DNA of 64,000 nt from Lachnospiraceae bacterium. GTDB taxonomy: Bacteria; Bacillota; Clostridia; Lachnospirales; Lachnospiraceae. The notes beneath the pieces are model-generated. The model did no database searches. It was not told the DNA's origin and saw only the letters and a program-made list of their open reading frames with translations. How positions within the stretch are numbered: position 1 is the stretch's first letter; each line of letters starts with the position of its first letter. A program made the translations under genes and the position numbers. Of the stretch, positions 27,040-35,266 are shown piece after piece. The stretch covers positions 1 to 64,000 of the forward strand of contig JAAUZC010000041.1 of assembly GCA_014804795.1 (NCBI GenBank). The letters run 5' to 3'.

Positions 27040-27166
27040 TATTCAATCAGCCAGGAAAGATTTCTTTCCTGGTCGCCGCGCCGCCCGCATGTCGCTGTAA
27101 GCGACTATATTCCTTATGCGGACATGTGTGCAAGCAACGACCGCCCGCTTCGCGAGCACTCTTATG
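27040..27166 (-). other. Palindrome-rich insert between T-box terminator and the transporter operon
   Basis: Between the T-box terminator and the binding-protein gene lie a perfect 10-bp hairpin (CCAGGAAAGA arms, 27051-27072), a small GTCGC-GCGAC hairpin (27091-27105) nested in GCATGTC...GACATG, and a GCTTCGCGAGC segment. T-box leaders normally place the terminator close to the gene; here about 165 extra bases intervene. No T-run follows these hairpins on the minus strand. Confidence 0.5.
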
Positions 27167-27455
27167 CTAAAAAAAACGTCCCAGACAAAATATTTGTCTG
27201 AGACGGTAATAAACACAGTTATTATCGCGGTACCACTCGACTTGGTGAAAACACCCACTCTGTTCATGTACAATCATACATGCCGGATTGATAACGGGTT
27301 CGGTTCCCGTCGCCTCCTACTCACAATCTGCTGCTTTCTGAAGCGCCCTCAGAAGTCCATTCAATAACTATCTCCGCACTGCAATTCCACCATCTGCAGC
27401 TCTCTGTACCGGTTCCGGCTATTTACTACTCTTCCTCAACAGTTTACAATATTCT
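27167..27455 (-). promoter_or_regulatory. T-box riboswitch, tryptophan specifier (UGG)
   Basis: On the minus strand the leader has the hallmark T-box motif GAGTGGTACCGCG (27226-27238). Stem I starts with GAGGAAGAGTAGTAAAT, containing the AGTA bulge, and its 3' side reads GAA-TGG-A-CTTCT, placing UGG (27357-27359), followed by a purine, in the specifier position. A terminator (perfect stem 27178-27204 followed by eight T on the minus strand) competes with the antiterminator. Binding of uncharged tRNA-Trp would allow transcription of the downstream ABC importer. Trp is read from the codon position; it should be verified by folding. Confidence 0.9.
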
Positions 27456-27674
27456 GTTTGAAACTCTTCTTGTATAGTACTTTAATACGTCAAAGTAAAT
27501 TTGTCAATCACTTTTTTTATAAAGCACTTTTTGCAATTTTTTTGCCACTTTTTGCTCTTGTATTCCATTTCCGTTTTCTTTATACTCAATACTAATACTA
27601 TTACTGGTGCAGATAACCAGACCACGGTTTATTTATGTCATCAACGGGTTATCACCATTACAAGGGAGGTAATT

Positions 27675-29216
27675 ATGGAACATATTTTTGAAATGATCAA
27701 CAACGTATTTTCTTTTGTTATTCCTGTTTCCGATTTTTTCTGGGATTTTCCCACAAATTTCGACTGGTACGCAAATATCCCCATTTTAGGAAACTTTTCT
27801 CTTGCCATTATCCTGTTGGTTGGTTCCGGCATTTTCTTTACGATAAGGCTCGGCTTCATACAGGTTACACATTTTAAAGAGGGAATCCGTATTCTGACGA
27901 AAAAGAAAAGTGATGAGATCGGTATCTCTTCATTGGGTGCTTTCTTCTTAAGCTCCGCTATGCGTGTAGGCCCCGGCAATATTCTGGGCGTTACCGGCGC
28001 AATCGGCGTGGGCGGTCCCGGCGCACTGTTCTGGATGTGGCTTTCCGCTTTCTTCGGTATGTCCACCGCTTATACCGAGGCTGTGATGGCACAGATGTTC
28101 AAAGAACGAAAAGACGATGAGTTTGTAGGCGGACTGCCCTATTACGGCAAAAAACTTTTAGGCAACAAAAAGGGCGCCGGCATCTTCCTTTCCGTTATGT
28201 TCATTGTCTATGCGATGTGCTGTCTGCCTGCACAGGGCTTTAATGTAGTAAGTTCTATCGGACAGATGGGCGAAATTTTGACCGGCAGCACCATTTCAAC
28301 GACTTCACCGTTATATTACATAACAGCCGCCATTTTAATTGTGCTGATTGCATACCTTGCATTCGGCGGCATTAAAAAAGTGACAAAAGTAACCGATACC
28401 GCAGTGCCGATCATGTCTGTCATCTATATTGTGACCGTACTGCTGTTAATCGTGATGAACCTTGGCACGATCCCTTACTTTTTCGCTGCTGTATTTGGCG
28501 GTGCTTTTACCCCCCAGGCTATTTTCGGCGGCGTTTTCGGTACTGTCCTTGCACAGGGCATCAAGCGCGGACTGATGAGTAATGAAGCCGGCCAGGGTAC
28601 CATTACCATGGCTGCAGGAGCGGCCAACACCGATCATCCCTGCGAACAGGGTTGTGTGCAGTCTATCGGCGTTTTTCTTGATACTATCGTAATCTGCACT
28701 CTGACAGGTTTTGTTGTGGTTATGGCGCATCTCTGGAGCGGTGAGGGCGGAGATGCCTGGATGGCGCTTGACAGGCTGCCCAAATTTTTAACTTCTGCTT
28801 CCGAGCTGACACCGGGCACCGGTATTTTTGACAATATCGTGATCTTTTTGATCACCATCTGCTTCTGCCTGTTTGCATTTACCTGTGTTATCGGCTTTTT
28901 CAGCTTCTCCGAAATTGCCGCAGGCAGAATCACGACGAAAAAATCTTTTACAAACGGCATCCGCATCCTTGGTATTTTTATCACCCTCTTTGGTATTTTC
29001 TGTTCCATCGCAGGACTTGACCTCGGCAATATGTGGGCAATCTCCGATCTTGGCAACATTCTGATCGTATTTGCCAACATTCCGCTGTTATACCTCGGCT
29101 GCAAATATGTATTCAGGGCTACCGATCACTACAAGAAAAAGGACGGCACTCCATTCACTTCCGAAGTGGCCGGCATCACCTGTGAATACTGGGATGAACG
29201 GGCGAAAAACAAATAA
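27675..29216 (+). CDS. Sodium:alanine/glycine symporter (AGCS family)
   Basis: A 513-residue membrane protein with about eleven spans. Family signatures are MRVGPGNILGVTGAIGVGGPGALFW-type sequence near residue 100, LSAFFGMSTAYTEAVMAQ, and QGIKRGLMSNEAGQGTITMAAGAAN. AGGGAGGT four bases before the ATG at 27675 sets the start; the open frame extends further upstream into T-rich leader without homology. It would import alanine or glycine with sodium. It diverges from the T-box operon and is followed by a strong terminator. Confidence 0.95.
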   Translation: MEHIFEMINNVFSFVIPVSDFFWDFPTNFDWYANIPILGNFSLAIILLVGSGIFFTIRLGFIQVTHFKEGIRILTKKKSDEIGISSLGAFFLSSAMRVGPGNILGVTGAIGVGGPGALFWMWLSAFFGMSTAYTEAVMAQMFKERKDDEFVGGLPYYGKKLLGNKKGAGIFLSVMFIVYAMCCLPAQGFNVVSSIGQMGEILTGSTISTTSPLYYITAAILIVLIAYLAFGGIKKVTKVTDTAVPIMSVIYIVTVLLLIVMNLGTIPYFFAAVFGGAFTPQAIFGGVFGTVLAQGIKRGLMSNEAGQGTITMAAGAANTDHPCEQGCVQSIGVFLDTIVICTLTGFVVVMAHLWSGEGGDAWMALDRLPKFLTSASELTPGTGIFDNIVIFLITICFCLFAFTCVIGFFSFSEIAAGRITTKKSFTNGIRILGIFITLFGIFCSIAGLDLGNMWAISDLGNILIVFANIPLLYLGCKYVFRATDHYKKKDGTPFTSEVAGITCEYWDERAKNK

Positions 29217-29228
29217 ATCTGTACTTTC

Positions 29229-29257
29229 AAAAAAGCGCTGTTACACGGCGCTTTTTT
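29229..29257 (+). terminator. Rho-independent terminator of the AGCS symporter gene
   Basis: AAAAAAGCGC (29229-29238) pairs with GCGCTTTTTT (29248-29257) around a 9-base loop, 12 bases after the stop codon. The stem ends in a T-run on the plus strand; the A-run on the other side makes it possibly bidirectional. Confidence 0.9.
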
Positions 29258-29314
29258 GCTTTGCTTTTACCCTTCTTTAAAATATTACTTCCAAATTCTT
29301 TTTTTCCCTGTCAT

Positions 29315-30244
29315 TTAATATGTTCGATTTAATTTTTCCTTCACAGCTTCCTTTAATTCTTCCAGGCTGAATCTGACTTTCGCAGAACCTTTCATCCCCG
29401 GATTGCCCAGAATCATACTCCGTTTCCAGTGATCCTTTATTGTTTTTAATTCTGAAACACGATAACGGATATTCATAAACCTGTCACGAATCTCCAGTGC
29501 CTCGTTCTTAGCACTTTCCAGATATTCTCCGGGATGAATCTGTATCCGCTCTTTTATACCATACAGCTTCCCTTCGATACTCTCCGTCAGTTCCTCAACA
29601 CGCACTTCCGCCGCACTGCGGTATTGTCCTATCTCCTCTCCCGTCACTGCCAGAATAACATCAAGGCGTTTTTGCATATGCGCCATCTCCTCTTTCACTT
29701 TCTCCATTGCAATCAGAATATCTCTGATATCCAATGCTGCACGGAAAGAAAGCGCAAAATCCGCGGCAATAAAGACTGTCAGGACAAAAGTCAAAATAGA
29801 AAGCAGATTTTCCGGTACCATATAAAGCAGACCCTCTATCGGTTTATGGATGATACGTGTCATCAATATGGTCAAACCGCCCCAGGCAAGCGTAGTGCCA
29901 AGACAGATATGTCCCTGAAAATTAAAGGGCTGCTCAGAATAGTCCCAATACCGCACCTTAAAAAGCGCTTCCATAGTAACACCCGTTATGTATTCTAACA
30001 CTGTCGCACCGATGCAGCCGGCCACATAGGTAAGAAACAGATCATGCTGAAACGGAGCGGAAACTACCAACATCATGATCGCACCGCTGCCATACAGAGG
30101 CAGAAAAGGTCCCCGTATAAACCCTCTGTTCACCCAGTGAGGGGGCTTTTGCCTTATACTGACATGGGTGGATTCCACACACCACCCCAAAAAACAGTAA
30201 AAATAAAATAAAAACAACCATTGTGACAACGTATATGGATACAT
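29315..30244 (-). CDS. PF06541-type membrane protein with helical C-terminal domain
   Basis: A 309-residue protein. The N-terminal half is a PF06541 (putative ABC-transporter type IV) membrane domain with about five spans: WLFLFYFYCFLGWCVEST, RGPFLPLYGSGA and GCIGATVLEYITGVTMEALF followed by RYWDYS. Residues about 170-309 are soluble and highly helical, likely a coiled coil (EKVKEEMAHMQKRLDVIL, then AAEVRVEELTESIEGKL). The membrane half is paralogous to the protein at 21037-21504. Ribosome site AGGAG stems from the end of the dispersed repeat upstream. Transport function is only implied by the family name. Confidence 0.8.
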   Translation of the reverse strand: MYPYTLSQWLFLFYFYCFLGWCVESTHVSIRQKPPHWVNRGFIRGPFLPLYGSGAIMMLVVSAPFQHDLFLTYVAGCIGATVLEYITGVTMEALFKVRYWDYSEQPFNFQGHICLGTTLAWGGLTILMTRIIHKPIEGLLYMVPENLLSILTFVLTVFIAADFALSFRAALDIRDILIAMEKVKEEMAHMQKRLDVILAVTGEEIGQYRSAAEVRVEELTESIEGKLYGIKERIQIHPGEYLESAKNEALEIRDRFMNIRYRVSELKTIKDHWKRSMILGNPGMKGSAKVRFSLEELKEAVKEKLNRTY

Positions 30245-30248
30245 CTCT

Positions 30249-30391
30249 TTCTCCTATTTATAGTTCCGCATCCGCCCTTCCAACACACGATTGCGGAAGA
30301 CAGATTTTCAGCTGCTTTGCATCTGCAAATCGTCTTGTGCGTTGTTCGGGCTCCTGCTGTTCTCTGTTCCGCATCCGCCCTTCCAGTGCGG
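30249..30391 (-). repeat. Dispersed hairpin repeat, full plus partial copy
   Basis: A full copy (about 30260-30359) plus part of a second (30360-30391) lie between ylmH and the PF06541 gene. Reading plus: TTCCGCATCCGCCCTTCC, then GAAGACAGATTTTCAGCTGC paired with GCATCTGCAAATCGTCTT, then GTGC...CGGGCTCCTGCTG. This is the same order as in the copies before dnaG and potA. It ends on the minus strand at GCGGAACTATAAATAGGAG, the ribosome site of the downstream gene. Confidence 0.85.
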
Positions 30392-30393
30392 TC

Positions 30394-31164
30394 CTATTTA
30401 TTCTCATACAGCAATATTCCTACGCTCAGTTTCCCTTTTTTGGTTTCCCTTTCCATGCCGTCATAGAAAAATTTTCCTTTTCCGCGCACGCTTACCGTAT
30501 CATCCTTTTTTAATAAATAGCTGTTGTTTTCACACAATCTTCCATTGACAAACACTTTCTGGGCACGAAACAGTTCCATGCTCTGGGTACGGGAAAGATG
30601 ATACAGGCCGGCAATGATCACGTCCGCCCGCTCCGAAGAGACCGTCAAATGCTGTCTTACTTTTTCCTGCCTTTCCAGTGCCTCCGAGACTTCCGCCCTG
30701 CGGCATTTTACATCCGTATGCCTGACTTTCCCCAGTTCCTCTATAATAAAATCAGCAATAGAATCCAGGCAAAATAAATAACCTATGTTATTTTTCACAA
30801 AAATATCTCCGAGCGTGCTCCTCTCTATGCCAAGATTCATCAGTGCGCCTAAAAAGTCTCTATGTCCCAGTGCATCCGCATACTTCTGCATTAACGGCTC
30901 TATCTTCAGCAGCACGATCGGGAACTTCTCTTCATATCCCAGTTCATCCGGGCTTCCAAACCGCACTATCAGCCTTTCCGCCTGCTCACTGCCGCCAAAC
31001 AGCATGGGATGAGCATACGACAGCTCCTCCTCTGCCTGATGAAACACATCCTGCTCAGCCATGCCTAAAAACCCAGTAAAGGTATAAACATTTTGTCTGC
31101 TGCTTTTCTCCGCCAGTTCCTGCAATCTCCTCTGCAGCTGCCTCAGTTCTTTTTCCGATTCCAT
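30394..31164 (-). CDS. ylmH: YlmH-type S4 RNA-binding protein
   Basis: A 256-residue protein matching YlmH in length and layout: N-terminal helical part, a middle domain with FIVLLKIEP-like strands and HRDFLGALMNLGIERSTLGDI, and a C-terminal S4 domain (RADVIIAGLYHLSRTQSMELF, VFVNGRLCENNSYLLKKDD). In Bacillus subtilis YlmH is encoded with division genes and has been tied to ribosome-associated quality control. Start 31164 is chosen for family length and the GGGAGG close upstream; the frame is open to 31242. Here it is not next to sepF or divIVA. Confidence 0.88.
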   Translation of the reverse strand: MESEKELRQLQRRLQELAEKSSRQNVYTFTGFLGMAEQDVFHQAEEELSYAHPMLFGGSEQAERLIVRFGSPDELGYEEKFPIVLLKIEPLMQKYADALGHRDFLGALMNLGIERSTLGDIFVKNNIGYLFCLDSIADFIIEELGKVRHTDVKCRRAEVSEALERQEKVRQHLTVSSERADVIIAGLYHLSRTQSMELFRAQKVFVNGRLCENNSYLLKKDDTVSVRGKGKFFYDGMERETKKGKLSVGILLYENK

Positions 31165-31310
31165 CCCGGCCTCCCGCATTTTTGCCATATGGGAAACGAA
31201 GTTTCGTATATGGCGAAAAAGAATCCCACAGGATTCTCTCAAGCATAATTCATATCATAGTAACCGGCAGTCCGCGGCCAGACCGCCGCCCATTGCAATA
31301 AAACCGGCTC

Positions 31311-32240
31311 CTACATGAAGGAAATGACTTCCTCTTTCGGTGCTTTTGTTTTTTCCACTTTCACCGCATGGAGCACCGGCCCTTCTCCATTGTAGTCTTT
31401 CCAGTACTCCTTTTTTACCACAGCAGTCACCTTCACCCAACTGCGCTGCTCCAGCTGGTCTGCCGCAGCATATTTACAGACATAGCCCAAAAAGCTCATA
31501 TCCTCGGCACAGCAGGTCATCGCCATCCGCCCCGGCACAAAAACACCTGCCGGAAAATTTTCCGGTTTTAACACTTGCGCCGTAAACTGAATCTGCTTAT
31601 TCAGATACCGCTCCAGATGATCCATGGAATCAATATACCAGATACCATAACTGCTGTTATCTAATACAATCGGGTCATCCTGCAGATTATAGGGAAGATC
31701 ATCCTCAAATATTTCATCAATCTCGCCGTTTGAATCTTCAAAAATAATGTCCGCCTTTTGGTTTACCGCTTTGATATTTCTTTTGTAGGAAGCCAGATCT
31801 TCAATACCATCGCAGCGGTTAAAAATAATCATCTCCGACTTTCTGACCATCTCCGCAAGCAGCGACTTCATATTTGTATAATACATCGGAAATGTGGAGG
31901 CATCGATACAGGTGATCTGCTGCTCTATGCTCCAGTGCCAGGGCAGTTTCATATTCTTAAAATTCCACATACCATTGTACTCAATGATAACGCGCCCGGG
32001 CTTGTACTTTTTATCGAGTTCCATCAGTGCGGCGGGTGTGAAATTTTCTTCCTCCTCTATCAGCTCCAATATCGTATTGCTGTCTTTTAACAGCTTTTCA
32101 TCGTACTCAATCTCACCCTCTTCGCAGAGGATCAAAAGTGTCTTTCCTTTCATCCTGAAATAGGGCTGTGCCAATGTATAAACGATAAATTCTGTTTTTC
32201 CGCTCTCCAAAAATCCATTGATAATATATACAGGTTTCAT
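31311..32240 (-). CDS. G3E-like GTPase with C-terminal DUF1980-like domain
   Basis: A 309-residue protein. The N terminus is a CobW/G3E-like P-loop domain: VYIINGFLESGKTEFIVYTL (GFLESGKT in place of GFLGAGKT), then VIIEYNGMWN and ITCIDASTFP, with a degenerate guanine motif region IIFNRCD. The last 110 residues (FTAQVLKPENFPAGVFVPGR, MAMTCCAEDMSFLGYVCKY, then a WVKV strand) resemble the OB-like domain of the TIGR03943/DUF1980 permease-subunit family, including its paired-cysteine motif. Start 32240 places the P-loop at the N terminus; a GTG at 32300 overlaps the upstream gene. It follows the His-rich G3E gene by 47 bases, so a joint metal-related role is likely. Confidence 0.75.
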   Translation of the reverse strand: MKPVYIINGFLESGKTEFIVYTLAQPYFRMKGKTLLILCEEGEIEYDEKLLKDSNTILELIEEEENFTPAALMELDKKYKPGRVIIEYNGMWNFKNMKLPWHWSIEQQITCIDASTFPMYYTNMKSLLAEMVRKSEMIIFNRCDGIEDLASYKRNIKAVNQKADIIFEDSNGEIDEIFEDDLPYNLQDDPIVLDNSSYGIWYIDSMDHLERYLNKQIQFTAQVLKPENFPAGVFVPGRMAMTCCAEDMSFLGYVCKYAAADQLEQRSWVKVTAVVKKEYWKDYNGEGPVLHAVKVEKTKAPKEEVISFM

Positions 32241-32287
32241 CCCAATAACCACGCCCTTTCCAAAGCCTGTAAACTTATTTTTTAAAT

Positions 32288-33481
32288 CTATTTTCTGCAC
32301 TTTTCCTCAAATAACTTCTTCAGCGCATCTTCTTTCAGTTCAGAACCGATCACGCACAATTTCCCCGTCACATCGGGCGCTCCTGTGCGCACTTCCGCTT
32401 CGCCCGGTACATAATCAAAATGAATCCAGCTTCCATTGGCAGAAGGCACCATCCCCTTCGCCCGCAGCACAATACCGTATTCTTTTTCATGATCCAGCTC
32501 ATCCAGAATATCTTCTATCTGAGATTTTTCATAAACAGCCGCTGTTTCCATTCCCCAGCTTGTGAATACATCATCCGCATGATGGTGGCCGTGATGATCG
32601 TGATCATGACAACCGCAGCTGCATTCCTCATCGTGATGATGATGGTGATGATGTCCCTCTTCATCATGATGATGGTGCTCATGGCCTTCTTCGTCATGAT
32701 GATGGTGGTGATGCTCCTCTTCATCATGATGGTGGTGCTCATGTTCCTCTTCATCATGATGATGGTGGTGATGGCCCTCTTCGTCATGATGGTGGTGTTC
32801 ATGCCCTTCTCCGTCATGGTGATGGTGGTGATGTTCCTCCTCGTGATGCGCCAGCACTTCCGCCATCAGCTCTGCCTCCAGATCCGCCGCGCCCTCAAAC
32901 GTCTCCAAAATCTGTCCGCCTTCCAACTCTTCCCACGGCGTTGTGATGATGGTCGCTTTCTCATTGTGCTGCCTGATCAGCGCAACCGCTTCCTCAATCT
33001 TTTCCTGCTTCATGGAACCGGTACGGCTCAGTATGATCGTTCCCGCACACTCAATCTGGTTAATGAAAAACTCGCCGAAATTTTTCATATACATTTTACA
33101 TTTGGAAGCATCCACTACAGCTACTGCACTGTTCAAATGCGCTGCGCCGTCCGATTTTACATTTTCCACCGCCTTCATAACATCAGAGAGCTTGCCCACA
33201 CCGGAGGGCTCAATTAAAATCCTCTCCGGGGCATAAGTCTCCAACACTTCTTTCAGGGAAGTCCCGAAATCCCCCACTAAGGAACAACAGATACAGCCGG
33301 AATTCATCTCTTTTATCTCAATGCCGGATTCTTTTAAAAATCCGCCGTCAATTCCGATCTGCCCAAACTCATTCTCGATCAAAACAACCCTTGTTCCGGC
33401 TAATGCCTCCTTTAACAGCTTCTTTATCAGCGTAGTTTTTCCTGCTCCCAAAAACCCTGAAACAATATCAATCTTTGTCAT
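32288..33481 (-). CDS. CobW/G3E metal-chaperone GTPase with His-rich insert
   Basis: A 397-residue G3E GTPase. Walker A is SGFLGAGKTTLIKKLL at residues 8-23; the metal-binding GCICCSL motif (CxCC) follows around residue 62, and IEPSGVGK is the Walker B region. Residues about 215-300 form an extreme histidine-rich stretch built of seven 10-residue units of the type HHHHHHDEEx/HEHHHHDEEx, ending in CSCGCHDHDHHGHHH. The C-terminal CobW_C domain starts near residue 300. Family members deliver Zn, Co or Ni to target proteins; the insert suggests metal buffering. AAAGGTG precedes the ATG at 33481. Confidence 0.92.
   Translation of the reverse strand: MTKIDIVSGFLGAGKTTLIKKLLKEALAGTRVVLIENEFGQIGIDGGFLKESGIEIKEMNSGCICCSLVGDFGTSLKEVLETYAPERILIEPSGVGKLSDVMKAVENVKSDGAAHLNSAVAVVDASKCKMYMKNFGEFFINQIECAGTIILSRTGSMKQEKIEEAVALIRQHNEKATIITTPWEELEGGQILETFEGAADLEAELMAEVLAHHEEEHHHHHHDGEGHEHHHHDEEGHHHHHHDEEEHEHHHHDEEEHHHHHHDEEGHEHHHHDEEGHHHHHHHDEECSCGCHDHDHHGHHHADDVFTSWGMETAAVYEKSQIEDILDELDHEKEYGIVLRAKGMVPSANGSWIHFDYVPGEAEVRTGAPDVTGKLCVIGSELKEDALKKLFEEKCRK
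32622..32845 (-). repeat. 30-bp tandem repeat coding the histidine-rich segment
   Basis: About seven 30-bp units alternate between two 10-residue types (six His plus Asp-Glu-Glu, and His-Glu-four His plus Asp-Glu-Glu). On the plus strand they read as repeated TCATGATGATGGTGGTGATG-like DNA. Units differ mainly at the tenth codon (Gly or Glu). Such arrays can expand or contract in frame. Confidence 0.85.
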
Positions 33482-33633
33482 TATATATCCACACCTTTCT
33501 AAACAAACAATATAAAATATCCACCTTATTTTCCACCAAATTTTCCCACCTGTCAAGTTTCTGTGCCAATGGTTAATGAATTCTTTATAAAATAAAGGGC
33601 TTCACACCCCCGGCAGACGAGCCTGTGTACCGG

Positions 33634-34458
33634 TTATTGTGTAATTTTCCAGACCGGCACAGCCACAAAACAGCTTTCGCCGTCACCGCCCGCCAGAATT
33701 CCCAAAAGTTTCCCCTGTCTGTCAAACACGCCGCTGCCCGACATACCGGCATCTACCAAACCTTTCTCTGCTATAGCTGCATCCTCCTCAGCTGTCACTG
33801 TCCTTTCCTGTCCGTCTTCCCTGATGATTCCGCCGAGCATAAAACACTGCGTGCTGTCGTATCCCTCAAACTGTATCTCACTTTCCGCTTTTATCAGATA
33901 CCCCTTTACAAAATCTCCTGCCACATAGTCCATGGAACCATAAACAATAAGTTCTTCTCCTTGCACCAGCTCCTCCCCGCTTCTTTCATCCGGTACTGCT
34001 TTTGTCAGTTCTACGCCATCCCTTTTCAACGCCCCCGCCTCAAACACAGCAAAACCGATATCGCAGTCTTCTAAAATTCTATCCACTTTCGCGTCATAAT
34101 AAACTCCCGCATAGCATAACACTTCGCAGGTTTCCCCGTTTTCCAGAAGATGACCGCTGGTGATCACAGTCACTTCTTCCTCCGTAATCTCCCAGATTAT
34201 GCCGCTTCCCCTGTAATCACCGCAAAATATCTGCACAATAGCCGGACGCAATTCCTCCTGCAATGTGAGATAGCCCTTCGGCGGCTCCACCTCCGCAGAG
34301 TTTTCATCTGTTTCCTGCTCACCCTCTTCTCCATTCGACAGGACTTCCCCGTCATAAGCCTCAGGTCTTTCTGCCTCTTCGCCACAGCCGGAAAGCGTCA
34401 TTGCCAAAATGCAGGTTATCAGAAATAATAAAATCACATTTGTTATTTTATTTTTCAT
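33634..34458 (-). CDS. Secreted trypsin-like serine protease, lipoprotein
   Basis: A 274-residue protein with a signal peptide ending in the lipobox TLSGC (Cys25) followed by an acidic linker (about residues 26-65). The remainder resembles HtrA/trypsin-type proteases: His in TVITSGHLLENG, Asp in LEDCDIGFAVFEAG, and Ser in DAGMSGSGVFD, so the catalytic triad is complete. No PDZ domain follows. The ATG at 34458 is chosen over one 12 bases upstream, whose ribosome site would be too close. Likely an outside-facing quality-control or processing protease. Confidence 0.8.
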   Translation of the reverse strand: MKNKITNVILLFLITCILAMTLSGCGEEAERPEAYDGEVLSNGEEGEQETDENSAEVEPPKGYLTLQEELRPAIVQIFCGDYRGSGIIWEITEEEVTVITSGHLLENGETCEVLCYAGVYYDAKVDRILEDCDIGFAVFEAGALKRDGVELTKAVPDERSGEELVQGEELIVYGSMDYVAGDFVKGYLIKAESEIQFEGYDSTQCFMLGGIIREDGQERTVTAEEDAAIAEKGLVDAGMSGSGVFDRQGKLLGILAGGDGESCFVAVPVWKITQ

Positions 34459-34487
34459 ATGAATAACCATGCCCTTCCCACACTACA

Positions 34488-34515
34488 ACACCCCCGTTGC
34501 TTGCAGCGGGGGTGT
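34488..34515. terminator. GC-rich stem-loop between rnpB and the protease gene
   Basis: A 13-bp stem (34488-34500 with 34503-34515, one wobble) of CACCCCCG/CGGGGGTG type lies about 70 bases after rnpB. It lacks a clear T-run on the minus strand. It may terminate rnpB transcripts or shield the upstream end of the protease mRNA. Confidence 0.5.
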
Positions 34516-34582
34516 GAATTGCTTTCTTTTACGTCCATACATCACATGTCAAAAGATCTGTCTTCCTATTTCATAAATTTAT

Positions 34583-35002
34583 AAGCAGGCCGATAAGCCG
34601 GGTTCTGTTCCCTGCAATGCAGGGCAATGACCATCTATCTTGGACTGCTGTTGCCAACAGCCTCCAGCGACCTACCTGAGAACAAGCCGGGCCGACTTAT
34701 GGTTCTCTGCTTGGTCTTGCTTCGGATGGGGTTTACATAGCCCCGTCTGTTACCAGACGGACGGTAGTCTCTTACACTGCCTTTCCACCCTTACCAACCT
34801 CAATGCAGTAAACTGCATTGAGCTGAAAGAAATCAGCTGCGCCGATTCTTTCGGGCTTTCGAGCACCGCTCTAAAGCCCTGGCGGTTTATTTCTGTTGCA
34901 CTGGCCTTGGAGTCGCCTCCACCGGACGTTATCCGGCATCCTGCCCTGTGAAGCCCGGACTTTCCTCACCTGCTTTCGCAGGCGCGGTCATTTAGCCTAC
35001 TT
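34583..35002 (-). ncRNA. rnpB: RNase P RNA, class A
   Basis: Catalytic RNA that matures tRNA 5' ends. On the minus strand the conserved core GAGGAAAGTCCGGGCTTC is followed by GGAGGCGACTCC, then CAGTGCAACAGAAATAAACCGCC, GGTAAGGGTGGAAAGGC, and the 3' element AACAGAACCCGGCTTATCGG. The ends pair as P1 (GCCTACTT at 34995-35002 on the plus strand with AAGCAGGC at 34583-34590). Length of about 420 bases and the layout fit class A rather than the Bacillus class B. Confidence 0.96.
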
Positions 35003-35025
35003 ACAAATTTAAAAAACTCTCCTGT

Positions 35026-35054
35026 ATTATAAAATTATTCCTCCTGATTTGCAA
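35026..35054 (-). promoter_or_regulatory. rnpB promoter
   Basis: On the minus strand TTGCAA (35049-35054) and TATAAT (35026-35031) are 17 bases apart. The expected start lies near 35018, about 16 bases before the mature 5' end of rnpB, leaving a short leader to be trimmed. Confidence 0.7.
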
Positions 35055-35092
35055 GAGGAATTTTCTCTTTCCGCGTATATTCCGCATATGTC

Positions 35093-35266
35093 GTAACAGT
35101 TCAGCCCTCATATTCATAAAAGCGTCTGCTTCGCATCCGATGCCGCTTTGCGGCTCATCTTTTATTTCATATGAGGACGCTCCGCTCATGAAACGATTTG
35201 TAATCAGTGCTTAGTGTGCAAGCACCCACGCACAGCTTACAAATCATTCCATGGCTGAACTGTTAC
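35093..35266. repeat. 174-bp multi-branched palindrome (cruciform-like)
   Basis: Outer arms of 14 bp match perfectly (35093-35106 with 35253-35266). Inside are two branches: an imperfect stem (CCTCATATTCATAAAAG region at 35105-35121 with the matching region around 35157-35174), itself holding a GCCGC-ttt-GCGGC hairpin, and a second stem with perfect 9-bp arms (GATTTGTAA at 35195-35203 with TTACAAATC at 35237-35245) enclosing GTGCTT...AAGCAC. The right outer arm overlaps the last codons of the yhfC-like gene. This layout resembles a small structured mobile repeat. Confidence 0.8.

Noticed and set aside
32420-33217. 265-codon plus-strand frame with long Met/Val runs
   Set aside because: It is the antisense reading of the histidine codon array (CAT/CAC read as ATG/GTG) within the G3E GTPase gene.
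35001-35189. 62-codon minus-strand frame upstream of rnpB
   Set aside because: It lies inside the cruciform repeat and the rnpB promoter; structured DNA repeats often give such frames by chance.
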